The notes under the pieces: generated by a model
What the model saw: only the letters and a program-made list of their open reading frames with translations
Database searches by the model: none
Told to the model about the DNA's origin: nothing
Made by a program: the position numbers and the translations under genes
Shown: piece by piece, positions 15,168 to 24,507 of the stretch
How positions within the stretch are numbered: position 1 is the stretch's first letter
Layout: each line of letters opens with the position of its first letter
DNA from: Thermoproteota archaeon
GTDB taxonomy: Archaea > Korarchaeota > Korarchaeia > Korarchaeales > Korarchaeaceae
Direction of reading: 5' to 3'
Length of the DNA stretch: 51,290 nt
NCBI GenBank assembly: GCA_015522685.1
Contig: WALU01000009.1
Location: 1-51,290 of the forward strand

Positions 15168-15959
15168 TTAGTCCTCATAGAGAGAGCTATAAGCTTTGTA
15201 AGGGTCTTTTATCTTCACCCATTTGCTATCATTCATCATAGCAATGTCTCTACGCAGTAGAGCCTTGGTGAATTTCTCAAATGTCTCAGGGAAGTAAGGG
15301 TTGAGAGAGATGAGCTCTTCAGTGAGTTCACTGCTTTGAGTTAATGAAGAGACTGCTAGCTCCAAAAACTTATTTAAAGTCGTAGTGAGGAGCTTGGATA
15401 TCAGATCTGCATACATATCAGAGGATTTGAGGAAGGCACGAAGTATGAGGTGTATTAAAGCAAGCCAAGCCATTGCACGATCGTGCTCCTTAGCATCTAC
15501 AGGGATTAGATGAAAAGGGAATATTGTAGAGGCAAGGGAGAGTTCTTCTCTCAGATCATTGACACGAATTAAGGCAGCTTTACCTCTCGTTAAGTCCTTC
15601 AATCCTGGGCCGAAGAGCGGATGGAGCGAGATTACTCTCATCCCTTCCCTCGATGCTTTCTTCAGGGAATCCATAATAGGCAATTTCAGAGATGAAATCT
15701 CTATTATAAGAGATCCCGAATTCATTCCTTCAGACAGGGAGTACACTACGCTTGAGGTTTTAGATATGGGAGTACATACAAGCGCTGCATCATAGTCCTT
15801 CAATTCCCTTAAGTCCCTCAGCGATGTACCTCCTATCTCCTGAGCTAGCCTCTCCGATTTAGATTTATCTATATCATATATACTCAAATCGTGATTTTTA
15901 CTGAGATAGGAGCTAAGAAGAGATCCCATAGCTCCAGCTCCTATGAGGAGTACTTCCAT
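15168..15959 (-). CDS. tyrA: Prephenate dehydrogenase
   Basis: A 263-residue protein with an N-terminal NAD-binding fold (LLIGAGAMGSLLSSYL), VCTPISKTSSVV, and the prephenate dehydrogenase signature SLHPLFGPG, followed by a helical C-terminal dimer domain (HDRAMAWLALIHLILRA). It oxidatively decarboxylates prephenate to hydroxyphenylpyruvate, or arogenate to tyrosine. It is the last gene of the aroC / chorismate mutase-aminotransferase / tyrA operon, and its start overlaps the fusion gene by 19 bases. Whether it prefers prephenate or arogenate depends on the aminotransferase encoded next to it. Confidence 0.88.
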   Translation of the reverse strand: MEVLLIGAGAMGSLLSSYLSKNHDLSIYDIDKSKSERLAQEIGGTSLRDLRELKDYDAALVCTPISKTSSVVYSLSEGMNSGSLIIEISSLKLPIMDSLKKASREGMRVISLHPLFGPGLKDLTRGKAALIRVNDLREELSLASTIFPFHLIPVDAKEHDRAMAWLALIHLILRAFLKSSDMYADLISKLLTTTLNKFLELAVSSLTQSSELTEELISLNPYFPETFEKFTKALLRRDIAMMNDSKWVKIKDPYKAYSSLYED

Positions 15960-17290
15960 TCCATCAGTGCCTCCCTGAGCAGGTCTAGTCCGGGATTTGC
16001 ATATAGGCTCGCAAATGTGATCCTAATTCTGTCTGGGTAGGGACCGAAGCCTATTCCTGGAGCAACTGCTATGCCCTTCTTCCTTAAAGCATAATTGGAG
16101 AACTTCATTGAGTCAAATTCATCTATTTTTACCCTTGGAAATAGATAAAGACCTCCATCTATTCTCCCTATCTCGAGGGGAGCTCCAGACAATGAGTTCA
16201 TTGCTAAGATTAGGTAGGAATGTAGCTCTTTCCTTACCTTCCCGACCCACTTGTCTCCCACCTCTAAAGCTCCAGCTGCAGCTTCCTGTATGAATTCCGG
16301 GACATTTGTTATTGTCAGTCCAATGAACTTAACCAGCTTATTTATTTTCTCCTTAGAACCATATATATAGCCTACCCTAAATCCAGTCATTCCGAAGGCC
16401 TTTGATAGGCTTCCAACGCTCAATGAATTCTCATATATAGATGGTGGAGCTCTCCTCCTAACAAAAGATAGTTCTGCATAAGCATCATCACTAATTAAAA
16501 TGGAATCGCTTTCCCTAAGAACTTCAGCTAACTTCTCAAGTTCTTTATCGCTCCAAACTTTTCCATCAGGGTTATTTGGAGAACATAGAATGAATGCGCT
16601 AACCCCTCTCAGCTTATCCACTTCCTCAGGAGATCTTATCTCTACTAACTCTAGTGAGAGGTTAGCGGCCATTCCTTTGTAGGTAGGCCAAGCTGGCAGC
16701 ATTATTCCTATCCTATCTCCAGGATAAAGGAAGGTCGATAAAATGGAGAAGATAGCATATTTAGAACTAGGGGTCGGTAATATTTGATCTGGTGATATTT
16801 GAATCTCATCTCTCCTAGATACCCACTCGCTTGCAGCTTTCCTGAATCTTTCATTGCCTGATGATATACCATACCTTGTCTTTCCTTCGTTCAAAGCCTC
16901 TAGCATTGAATCTATAGATTCCGGTGGAGGAGACCATGGTGGTTCCCCCACCTCTAAATGGTAAATCTTCTTTCCTTCCCTCTCCATTTCCTTAGCTTTC
17001 CTGAAGATTTCTATGTGAGGACCAGCTCCAACGTTCTTGGGTATCTGAGCCCTTAATGAGGACGATATTAAAAAGTTGAAGACTCTTCTACAGTTCCATT
17101 CATTAAGACCAACTTTAGCGCATTTCCCCTTCATATCATGCCATATGCCCTTCTCAACTTCCTCGTTCCTCACTGGAATATTTTCCCTAGCTTTTATTGA
17201 AGAAATTTTCTCAGCTAATGAAATCCTCTCCTCATAAAGCTCTATAATCCTCAAAGTTATTGCCTTAATCCTGCTCCTCAGTTCCTCCAA
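15941..17290 (-). CDS. Chorismate mutase - aminotransferase fusion
   Basis: A 449-residue two-domain protein. Residues 1-84 form an AroQ-type chorismate mutase: R5, R22, K33, E46 and Q82 match the catalytic Arg/Lys/Glu/Gln of the E. coli enzyme, while its Asp48 is N42 here. From about residue 88 it is a fold-type I aminotransferase: YHLEVGEPPW, TPSSKYAIFS, CSPNNPDGKVW, the PLP lysine in SLSKAFGMTGFRVGY, and the substrate arginine in PDRIRITFA. The fused activities would convert chorismate to prephenate and then transaminate prephenate or an aryl-pyruvate. It sits 4 bases after aroC and overlaps tyrA. Confidence 0.9.
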   Translation of the reverse strand: MEELRSRIKAITLRIIELYEERISLAEKISSIKARENIPVRNEEVEKGIWHDMKGKCAKVGLNEWNCRRVFNFLISSSLRAQIPKNVGAGPHIEIFRKAKEMEREGKKIYHLEVGEPPWSPPPESIDSMLEALNEGKTRYGISSGNERFRKAASEWVSRRDEIQISPDQILPTPSSKYAIFSILSTFLYPGDRIGIMLPAWPTYKGMAANLSLELVEIRSPEEVDKLRGVSAFILCSPNNPDGKVWSDKELEKLAEVLRESDSILISDDAYAELSFVRRRAPPSIYENSLSVGSLSKAFGMTGFRVGYIYGSKEKINKLVKFIGLTITNVPEFIQEAAAGALEVGDKWVGKVRKELHSYLILAMNSLSGAPLEIGRIDGGLYLFPRVKIDEFDSMKFSNYALRKKGIAVAPGIGFGPYPDRIRITFASLYANPGLDLLREALMEWKYSS

Positions 17291-17294
17291 GAGA

Positions 17295-18380
17295 TCACCT
17301 TAAGATACTTGAGATGAGGCCTGCCCTGATGGCATGATCCGCTAATATAAAGGCAAGCATGCTCTCTACCACCACTACAGCTCTCGGAACTATACAAGGA
17401 TCGTGCCTACCTTTAACTTTTATCTCTGTTTCTTTCATCTCCTCCAAGTCAACGGTTCTTTGAGGCTTAGCTATGGATGCAGTTGGCTTGAATGCAGTTC
17501 TAACTACTACTGGTTCTCCTGTTGTTATACCGCCTATAACTCCTCCATGGTCATTTTTCAGATAAGAAATCTTACCATTCTTCAAGATTAGGGGATCATT
17601 ATGCTCCGATCCCTTCATTCTGGCAGCTCTGAATCCAGATCCAAATTCCACTCCTTTAACGGCTGGAATCGAGAACATTGCCTTGGATATATCGCCCTCG
17701 ATTGTATCGAAGATAGGATCTCCTAGTCCAGGGGGAACTTTTAAAGCTACAGCCTCAACAATCCCTCCTACACTATCTCCCTCAGCTCTATCAATGGCTG
17801 ATGACATCCTCAGATAACTCTCTTTATTGGGAGCCCTAAGTGGATTAGAGTACCTATAGCTCTTTGCTTCTTCGAGAGTAAACTCCTTTGCCCTTTCGCC
17901 ACCTATTTCTAAGGAATAAGCTATTACTTCCACTTTAAGGGTTTCTAGGAGCTTCATGGCAACTGACCCAGCCATGCACATGGATATGGTTATCCTTCCT
18001 GAGAACCTTCCCCCTCCCCTGTAATCATTAAATCCTCCATACTTCAATCTAGCAATATAATCAGCATGCCCTGGCCTAGGTTTGCGCCTAAACTCCTCAT
18101 AATAAGAGGAGACTACATCTTCATTCCTAACAATCATAGTTAGAGGAGCTCCTGTTGTATATCCTCTAAAGATCCCGCTTACTATTTCAACCCGATCGCT
18201 CTCATGCCTTTGAGTCACGTACTTGGATTGGCCAGGCCTCCTTAAGTCCAAAATTCTCTGAATGTCCTCCTCAGCGAGTGGAAGGCCTGCAGGTACTCCC
18301 TCAAGTACAGCACCAATCAATTTTCCATGGCTTTCCCCGAAGGAGATTAAGCGGAGAGATCTCCCTAAAATATCTCCCAT
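17295..18380 (-). CDS. aroC: Chorismate synthase
   Basis: A 361-residue enzyme that converts EPSP to chorismate using reduced FMN. All family signatures are present: LRLISFGESHGKLIGAVLEG at the start, RRPGQSKYVTQRHESDRVE, RPGHADYIARLKYG, FNDYRGGGRFSGRIT, GGVIGGITTGEPV, FKPTASI and the closing GRHDPCIVPRAVVVVESM. The length is standard. It is the first gene of the aromatic operon and supplies the substrate of the fusion protein 4 bases downstream. The transglutaminase-like gene lies 11 bases upstream on the same strand and may be co-transcribed. Confidence 0.97.
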   Translation of the reverse strand: MGDILGRSLRLISFGESHGKLIGAVLEGVPAGLPLAEEDIQRILDLRRPGQSKYVTQRHESDRVEIVSGIFRGYTTGAPLTMIVRNEDVVSSYYEEFRRKPRPGHADYIARLKYGGFNDYRGGGRFSGRITISMCMAGSVAMKLLETLKVEVIAYSLEIGGERAKEFTLEEAKSYRYSNPLRAPNKESYLRMSSAIDRAEGDSVGGIVEAVALKVPPGLGDPIFDTIEGDISKAMFSIPAVKGVEFGSGFRAARMKGSEHNDPLILKNGKISYLKNDHGGVIGGITTGEPVVVRTAFKPTASIAKPQRTVDLEEMKETEIKVKGRHDPCIVPRAVVVVESMLAFILADHAIRAGLISSILR

Positions 18381-18391
18381 GGTTATACCAC

Positions 18392-20005
18392 CTAGGGATG
18401 GAAGGGCTTCATCCTTATGAAATCCAAGTCAGATCCCTGATAAGATACTGAGATGCTGGCTCCCATTTCAGAGGTCCCCGTATAAAAGTTCATGCTTACT
18501 ATCTTCACATCGCCTGGACCTATCTCACCTATATTATAGGATCCCCACCGACTCCCAAGGAGGAACTCGTTCCCAGCCTTTCCGAGCCTTACCAGATGAG
18601 GATCATTTCCTCCGACCTTAACCTTACTTAGTGGATAAATTTGGGAGTTAAGCCTGAGATCTACGCTCCCTCTTTCCCCTATATTCGCCACTTTAGCTAC
18701 TACTGTTATACCATAACCTTTTCCTACTTTCCTGCTAACTATTGTATAATTAGCTATTAGGGGAACGGCTACATCATTCATCTTAACAACAAATACCGGA
18801 AATTCAGAGTAGTTCCAGCCTATCTCGTTTGCAAGCCATGCTAAGTCAGGTAGAACTCCCGGCTTAAAGAAAGCCGTTGTCTCCACATAATAGTACTTCT
18901 CGCCATCCATATTAAACTCTAAGGCGACTTTTCTTCCCTTCATTAGCTTTTGCTGTAGGTCTATAAGATTAATTAGAACTATAGGAGTTCCACCGTACTC
19001 AACTGTTCTATACTTGACTTTAGGCAGCTTCACCCATTTGGGAGGCATTGAGACAGCAACAGCTGCATGAGTCGGCATTATGAGTAAGACTGGATTATAG
19101 CCAGCCTGTCTATAGAGAGATATGAGGAGTATTGATAGATCCTCACAGTCACCAGCTCCCCTATATAAGGTCTCTATCGGATAGCTCGGATAATCCCCAG
19201 TTGGAGAGAACTCATTAGCTAGAGAGTACTTCATGCTCTGTACAAAAGAGGCTATGAACCAGAGCTTGTTATATCCTTCAATACCATTCTTTTCAGCCAA
19301 GTCATTGAGTTTTCTGACAAGCGTTGAAATGTAGGGATCATCATGAGGTGTCCTTACCATGAGATACCATGTGAAGATTAGGCTTTTTTTACTCTTATTG
19401 AACTCCGAAAGCCTCATTCTAGGCTTAACCTTGAAGAAATCTACTAATGGGAGTGGTACTTGAAGAGAAAGATTATATTCTTTACCTACTTTGGGAGGAA
19501 ATCTCCATTCATATTTCAATGTTGTTAAGTTTCTCCTTTCCTGAGGGGAGAGGGGGGGTGTCATACTAATGCTCTTATTCATGATAAAGCGTATGATCCC
19601 TTCATTTATCATAGACTTAGTTGCCGAGAATGTCTCCTTTCTCGTGTTACCTGCAATGACTATAATTTGGCTTTTTTCAGGCTTTATAACGAAAGTCCAA
19701 TATCCTTTAATCCCAATGAGAGCTTGGATCTCCAAACTAGGTAGGTATTTCTTAGATACCCTCCCAACGTCTTTAGCTAAGGGACCGCCTAGAATGAAAT
19801 AGCAATTATAACCATTATTCATCTTTGAACTTATCTCGACAGAAAGATTCAATTTGCTTAGCTCCTCTTTCAATAAATCTGCCGCTTTCATATCGTAATC
19901 ATTGGATATTATTAAAACTTCCTTACTAGCTTTAGTTGATGTAAACAGAAACAGCGAGGTTAAAAGCAGTAGAGCGAGTAAGATCTCCATTAAATGAAAT
20001 TTCAT
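18392..20005 (-). CDS. Secreted transglutaminase-like protein
   Basis: A 537-residue exported protein. It has a signal peptide (about residues 7-25). An N-terminal domain includes ILGGPLAKDVG and IVIAGNTRKETFSATK, which resemble the ligand strands of archaeal S-layer-associated domains. The transglutaminase-like core has C287 in YRGAGDCEDLSILL and H313 in MPTHAAVAV; a third catalytic acid lies somewhere after it. The C-terminal part is beta-rich (ITVVAKVANIGERGSVDL). Such archaeal proteins may act as cysteine proteases or cross-linkers at the cell surface. No C-terminal anchor is visible. Confidence 0.75.
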   Translation of the reverse strand: MKFHLMEILLALLLLTSLFLFTSTKASKEVLIISNDYDMKAADLLKEELSKLNLSVEISSKMNNGYNCYFILGGPLAKDVGRVSKKYLPSLEIQALIGIKGYWTFVIKPEKSQIIVIAGNTRKETFSATKSMINEGIIRFIMNKSISMTPPLSPQERRNLTTLKYEWRFPPKVGKEYNLSLQVPLPLVDFFKVKPRMRLSEFNKSKKSLIFTWYLMVRTPHDDPYISTLVRKLNDLAEKNGIEGYNKLWFIASFVQSMKYSLANEFSPTGDYPSYPIETLYRGAGDCEDLSILLISLYRQAGYNPVLLIMPTHAAVAVSMPPKWVKLPKVKYRTVEYGGTPIVLINLIDLQQKLMKGRKVALEFNMDGEKYYYVETTAFFKPGVLPDLAWLANEIGWNYSEFPVFVVKMNDVAVPLIANYTIVSRKVGKGYGITVVAKVANIGERGSVDLRLNSQIYPLSKVKVGGNDPHLVRLGKAGNEFLLGSRWGSYNIGEIGPGDVKIVSMNFYTGTSEMGASISVSYQGSDLDFIRMKPFHP

Positions 20006-20093
20006 AATAAGCTCAAGAATTTAGGAATTAAAAAGTTAGATACGCAAGATGGGTGGAACAAAATAAAAATGGGAAAAGAAGAGAAAAGGGAGA

Positions 20094-21476
20094 TTATGAT
20101 CCATAGCTCTCCAAGATCTCTTCCTCTGGAGGTGGGGAAGGTATCAACCCCTTCTCCATGAGAAGTTTGGTTGCCTCTCTTACGTTCTTTATCATATTGA
20201 CAGCTCTCTCATAGAGTTCATTTCTGCTTAAGATTTTCCTAGCAACCCCCTGTTTTATAGATTGCTCCGCTGCTGCTACTGCTTCAAGAGGATATACTTC
20301 CCATTGATCCATAGTTGGTATTATATAGTCTTCATGCAGCCCCTTTTCCTCCGCAAACTTAGCTAGCGCGTTTCCGGCTGCTATGCACATTTCATCAGTC
20401 ACTGTCTTAGCTCTTACATCCAATACTCCCCTGAATATAGCTGGGAATCCCAAGCTATTGTTAACTTGATTTGGGAAATCACTCCTTCCAGTAGCTACTA
20501 TTCTAGCTCCTGATTCCTTGGCTTCCCATGGCCATATTTCAGGTATGGGATTAGCACCGGCGAATACTATTGCATTGTTATTCATAAGTTTTATCCAGTC
20601 CTTCTTTATGACTCCAGGCCCTGGAGTGCTAAATGCTATGACGGCATCAGCTCCCTTAAATGCTTCTTCTATAGTTTTTGCTCCTTCTCCATTTGTTTTC
20701 ATTGCCAAATCATAATTCCATGGATCTTCCACCTTCATTTTTTCTATGTCCGGCCTATCAGCATAGAGCACACCATTGATATCTATCATTACAATATGCT
20801 TCGGCGGGACACCAGCCTTCATCATTATCATAGCGCTCCTAGTGCCTGCAGCTCCGGCCCCAAAGAATACTACCTTTGATTGCTTCATGTCTTTTCCTAA
20901 TAGCTTGAAAGCATTTACAGCTCCAGCATATACAACGGTGGCAGTTCCCTGCTGATCATCGTGCCATACTGGAATATTCAACCTTTTTCTTGCTTCCTCA
21001 AGGATATGATAACATTTAGGTCTCTCTATATCCTCTAGGTTAATTCCTCCAAAGCTTGGCTCAATCCATTCCAATAGTTTAAGTATCTCCTCGGCCTTAT
21101 GTGCTCTAATAACTATTGGGAAAGCATCAACCCCCCCAAGATATTTGAAAAGAAGAGCCTTACCCTCCATAACAGGGAGACCAGCCTCAGGTCCTATATT
21201 ACCTAAACCTAGAACTCTCGTACCATCGCTAACAACAGCAACATAATTCCATCTATTTGTATGATAAAATGATTGATCAGGGTCCTCCTTTATGACTTTA
21301 CATGAAGCTGCAACGCCTGGTGTATACCATATTGAAAAATCACTTACATCTCTTATTGCGCATTTTGGCATAACTTGGACCTTACCTTCGTAAAATGGAT
21401 GATAAGCAAGAGCCAGCTTAGAAGGCTTTTCAGCCTTCTTAAGGAGTTCTTCAACAGTCGGCTTATGCTCTGGCAT
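20094..21476 (-). CDS. Malic enzyme (malate dehydrogenase, decarboxylating)
   Basis: A 460-residue enzyme that oxidises malate to pyruvate and CO2. Signatures: SIWYTPGVAASC with YTPGVA, SDGTRVLGLGNIGPEAGLPVMEGKA, IEPSFGGINLEDIERPKCYH, PVWHDDQQGTATVVYAGA, the NAD(P) site VVFFGAGAAGTRSA, and FANPIPEI-like FAGANPIPEIWPWE. The catalytic lysine is in MEGKALLFKYLGG. It lacks the phosphotransacetylase domain of MaeB proteins. It is transcribed alone and supplies pyruvate and reducing power. Cofactor choice between NAD and NADP is not clear from the sequence. Confidence 0.93.
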   Translation of the reverse strand: MPEHKPTVEELLKKAEKPSKLALAYHPFYEGKVQVMPKCAIRDVSDFSIWYTPGVAASCKVIKEDPDQSFYHTNRWNYVAVVSDGTRVLGLGNIGPEAGLPVMEGKALLFKYLGGVDAFPIVIRAHKAEEILKLLEWIEPSFGGINLEDIERPKCYHILEEARKRLNIPVWHDDQQGTATVVYAGAVNAFKLLGKDMKQSKVVFFGAGAAGTRSAMIMMKAGVPPKHIVMIDINGVLYADRPDIEKMKVEDPWNYDLAMKTNGEGAKTIEEAFKGADAVIAFSTPGPGVIKKDWIKLMNNNAIVFAGANPIPEIWPWEAKESGARIVATGRSDFPNQVNNSLGFPAIFRGVLDVRAKTVTDEMCIAAGNALAKFAEEKGLHEDYIIPTMDQWEVYPLEAVAAAEQSIKQGVARKILSRNELYERAVNMIKNVREATKLLMEKGLIPSPPPEEEILESYGS

Positions 21477-21782
21477 AGCTAAACACCAAATATTTGTTCT
21501 AAGTACATTTGAAATAGTTTCCTTATTTTCATATATAAAATGATATTCTCTACTTATAATCTATTGGATTTAGTTTCATCGGTTATCATAACATTTTTAA
21601 TATTATAAATTAATTTGAGATAAAGACCAGAAATTAATATTATCCCAGCATAGAAGGCATTCCTCTCATACTCAGGGATATAGAGTTGTCTCTAGAGTTG
21701 AGGAAAGTAATGTAATCATGGAAATTTTAGTGTGTACTAGCAGGGGAATCGTTTTGAAACGTTATAGAACGATTTTATTCAA

Positions 21783-21795
21783 TTTATATATAAAC
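21783..21795 (+). promoter_or_regulatory. TATA box before a small membrane frame
   Basis: TTTATATATAAAC lies 26-38 bases before the GTG at 21821, the usual distance for an archaeal TATA box driving a leaderless or nearly leaderless transcript. It is one of the cleanest TATA elements in the window. Confidence 0.45.
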
Positions 21796-21820
21796 CTTAA
21801 GTGAATAGGATTAATAGGTG

Positions 21821-21997
21821 GTGGCGTTGAGAATCTTCAGTATAATGATAGGAAATGCCCTCGCTTATAATGCTGGATTGATTCTCACATTGATGGGTGT
21901 GGGTTGTGGAATTAGTTTAATGATAGCCACCATCAACTTTGCTTTGATATATCTAATCAGCAGGTACAGTCACGAGATTCAGGGGATTATATGTTGA
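21821..21997 (+). CDS. Possible 58-residue membrane protein
   Basis: GTG at 21821 opens a frame with hydrophobic stretches (ALAYNAGLILTLMGVG and LMIATINFALIYLI) ending at TGA 21995-21997. A TATA box lies just upstream and AGGTGG overlaps the start, so it could be a real small membrane protein. It could also be the surviving 5' piece of a decayed gene, because clear pseudogene sequence follows immediately. No family recognised. Confidence 0.4.
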   Translation: MALRIFSIMIGNALAYNAGLILTLMGVGCGISLMIATINFALIYLISRYSHEIQGIIC

Positions 21998-22781
21998 GGA
22001 CCCTCCAGTGGTAAGAGAGAATATCGGTGGATTCATGCACTTGAGGTACGATCGAGTGATTAACTTCGTAGAAATCACTCTAGATAAAGCGAGTGAGCTA
22101 AGATCTTCCTAGGAATAACTTCCAAGTATACAGGAGGTACTATATCTATTAGAAAGGGGATGAGGGATTTAGGAGTTGATGGTGTGGTAGTTGCGCGCCT
22201 TACTTCTTCAAACGGAAGGTAGGTTGGATTATCACTTCAGTAGGATAATTACTAAAGTCAATTTACCTGTAATAATCTATATATACGCCCTCCTTACAGA
22301 CGATATATCCGTAAGCGTTTATGTCAAGCTATCTCAGGAGTACTCCAATGTAGTTGGAGCTAAGGTATCTAAGGATATGTCTCGTACATTAGATCTTTGA
22401 TAAGTAGAGTTAAGACAGCAAGACAAGATTTTTCCGTGCTTACTGGCAATGGATGATCATCCTCTTGAACGTTCTAGCATTAGGAGGAAATGGCAGAATA
22501 ATGACTTTGGTAAATATATCCCCCAGCTCAGCTTCATCTCTTTGTCTATAATCCATGGATCGATGGCAGATTGGATGATGTCGATAACAGTTTCAAAAAG
22601 CTAGCAAATCTTGCTAGAGTGCATGAGTAGCTTTCTCATCTCCCAATGCAATAGTAATAGCTCTCTAGATATTGAGATCCCCAGTGAAGGAAGTTTATAT
22701 CCCCTTCTCATTATGGAATCTACCAAGGTGAGAATTAGGATAAGGAAGATCTTAGAGGAAGTTAGTATATCACTTGATTGA
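21998..22781 (+). pseudogene. Decayed DapA-family aldolase (dihydrodipicolinate synthase / KDG aldolase type)
   Basis: Pieces of a DapA/KDG-aldolase TIM barrel occur in order on the plus strand in shifting frames. They are RYDRVINFVEITLDKASEL (near 22050-22100), FLGITSKYTGGTISIRKGMR and LGVDGVVVA (near 22110-22195), FSRIITKVNLPVIIY (near 22240-22285), YSNVVGAKVSKDM (near 22340-22380), DFSVLTGNG (near 22425-22455), NVLALGGNGRIMTLVN (near 22465-22515), WIDGRLDDVDNSFKKL (near 22560-22605), FSSPNAIVIAL (near 22635-22665) and a C-terminal RIRKILEEV (near 22735-22765). Five or more frameshifts and several stops separate them, and the N-terminus and the lysine-bearing core are degraded. The end overlaps the 3' end of the MFS gene. 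Confidence 0.85.
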
Positions 22782-23915
22782 CTTAGAGAGGATTAATACT
22801 GCAGCAGCTTGTAGAATCAATGAAAAAATTGCGCCCTGCATAGTCCATTTCATTTGAAGGAATAAACCAAACATAGCTCCACTGACTAGAAATCCGAGAC
22901 CATAAAAAGTGTTAAAGACCCCATAAGCTGTTCCTCTTATGCTAGGGGATACCAAATCCGAAACTGCTGCTCTGTATATGGATTCCTGCATTCCATATAC
23001 AATTCCAAATGTTACCACGGCTCCTATCAGAAGGTTAGAACTTCCATATAGGGTGAGAATTGAGGGAATGGGGGAGAGTAAGAAGGGAATGTATAACACC
23101 TTCCTGCCTATCTTATCGTAGGATAATCCAGCAAGAGGAGCCGATATGGCATCCACTCCCTGCATTAGTACATAAAGGAAAGCTGCTAACCATGGAGAGA
23201 ATGTTATACTGGAGACTAGGACAATTAGGGATACTTGTATCAGGCCCATTGTGTTCAGAAGGACTGAAATTGAGTAAAACCAGAAGAGGATTGGAAGACT
23301 CTTGAGTTTCACAGTCTTGCTTTCTCCTAGTGGCTTTGTATGTCTATATCTTGAATATATGTAAGAAACTGTCAGGATAAGAAGTACATAAGGAATTAGA
23401 AGTATGAAGAAGGCCTCATTATACCTCCCTGGCATCCACATTAGGATTAGTCCCAAGATAGCTGGTCCTAAGACTGATCCAGTCTGATCTAGGAGCTCAT
23501 GCAGACCAAATGCCTTACCAGCACCTACTCCTTCCGAAACCGAGGATATAAGGACATCCCTAGCTGGAGATCTCAACCCTTTGGCGGCTCTCTCTATGAA
23601 GATTAGAAAAGCAACAACAATCCATAAATTAGTAAATCCCATGAGGGGAATTGATATAAGTAGACCATACCCTAATGAATAAAGAGACCAGTAAGCCTTA
23701 GTTTTATCTGCGAGTACTCCACTTACTAACCTCAAGGATAGACCTAAAAATTCAGAAATACCGAATGTAAGCCCAACTATGAGAGTTGTAGCCCCTAAAG
23801 CATTCAAGTAGGAGGGAGCAACTGCTCTTGCCCCTTCATATATCGTATCGCCCAGCAAGCTCACAAGCCCAAAGGATAGTATAGCCCTGTAGGCATCCCT
23901 CCTACTCAATAGCAT
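22770..23915 (-). CDS. Major facilitator superfamily transporter
   Basis: A 381-residue protein with about 12 membrane segments. It has MFS features: an early LLGDTIYEGARAVAP loop, GLADKTKAYW-like motif A (SGVLADKTKAYWS), RAAKGLRSPARDVL between helices 4 and 5, and a second-half copy SYDKIGRKVLY. This subgroup, with GDTIYEG and KGLRSPARD, is common in archaea and bacteria but has no firm substrate. It follows the DUF998 gene by 7 bases and thrS further upstream on the same strand. Its 3' end overlaps the aldolase remnant. Confidence 0.85.
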   Translation of the reverse strand: MLLSRRDAYRAILSFGLVSLLGDTIYEGARAVAPSYLNALGATTLIVGLTFGISEFLGLSLRLVSGVLADKTKAYWSLYSLGYGLLISIPLMGFTNLWIVVAFLIFIERAAKGLRSPARDVLISSVSEGVGAGKAFGLHELLDQTGSVLGPAILGLILMWMPGRYNEAFFILLIPYVLLILTVSYIYSRYRHTKPLGESKTVKLKSLPILFWFYSISVLLNTMGLIQVSLIVLVSSITFSPWLAAFLYVLMQGVDAISAPLAGLSYDKIGRKVLYIPFLLSPIPSILTLYGSSNLLIGAVVTFGIVYGMQESIYRAAVSDLVSPSIRGTAYGVFNTFYGLGFLVSGAMFGLFLQMKWTMQGAIFSLILQAAAVLILSKSIK

Positions 23916-23922
23916 GATATCA

Positions 23923-24471
23923 CTAGCTCCACTTCAACGATCTCTGCAGCTTTATCATGGAATCTAGGAACCATATTAAGGTGACGAAGACTGATATTAT
24001 CTCAGGAATTGCCGCTCCGCAGCTACACAATCCAGATAGCGGGATTGCCCATACTATTGCTATAATTACAGCAATAGCAATGGGATAATTTGCCTTTTCC
24101 TCAAAACTATAAGTTAGAGAGGCAAAAGCTAATGTTAGGAAGAAAGCGAGGGACGCGAAGAAATGAAGCCTTCCATAAACTTCATCAAACGTTCCAATCA
24201 GTATTAGGAAGTAAGAATCTACTGCCACAAGCTTAGCTGTTAGGGGGAACCTCCTAGACATGTAATTCACAGAGTAGAACAGTAAGAGAAGTCCACCAGT
24301 TACCAGTCCAAAATTGAAAATTGGAGCAGCGGGACTCTTTATTGAATGACCTAAATCACTAAGAGCATTATTCATCCAGCTAAACCATGGAGAGAGCACT
24401 ATCGATATAAATATGGTAATTAAGGGCAGGAAAAATGATGATAATCCTAAGATTAAAGGCTTTAATTTCAT
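23923..24471 (-). CDS. DUF998-family membrane protein
   Basis: A 182-residue integral membrane protein with about six helices. It has the DUF998 pattern WFSWMNNALSDLGHSIKSPAAPIFNFGLVTGG in the first third (split here only for description) and an acidic DEVYGRLHFFAS loop that is also typical. A cysteine pair (LCSCGAAIP) lies near the last helices. The family has no known activity. It lies between thrS and the MFS gene, 7 bases from the latter, so it is probably co-transcribed with it. Confidence 0.75.
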   Translation of the reverse strand: MKLKPLILGLSSFFLPLITIFISIVLSPWFSWMNNALSDLGHSIKSPAAPIFNFGLVTGGLLLLFYSVNYMSRRFPLTAKLVAVDSYFLILIGTFDEVYGRLHFFASLAFFLTLAFASLTYSFEEKANYPIAIAVIIAIVWAIPLSGLCSCGAAIPEIISVFVTLIWFLDSMIKLQRSLKWS

Positions 24472-24507
24472 AAGGAGTAAAAGAAAGGAAGACTAAAAAA
24501 GCTGAAG

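Noticed and set aside
22191-22400. 69-codon frame within the aldolase remnant
   Set aside because: It is one in-frame slice of the decayed DapA-family gene, not an independent gene.
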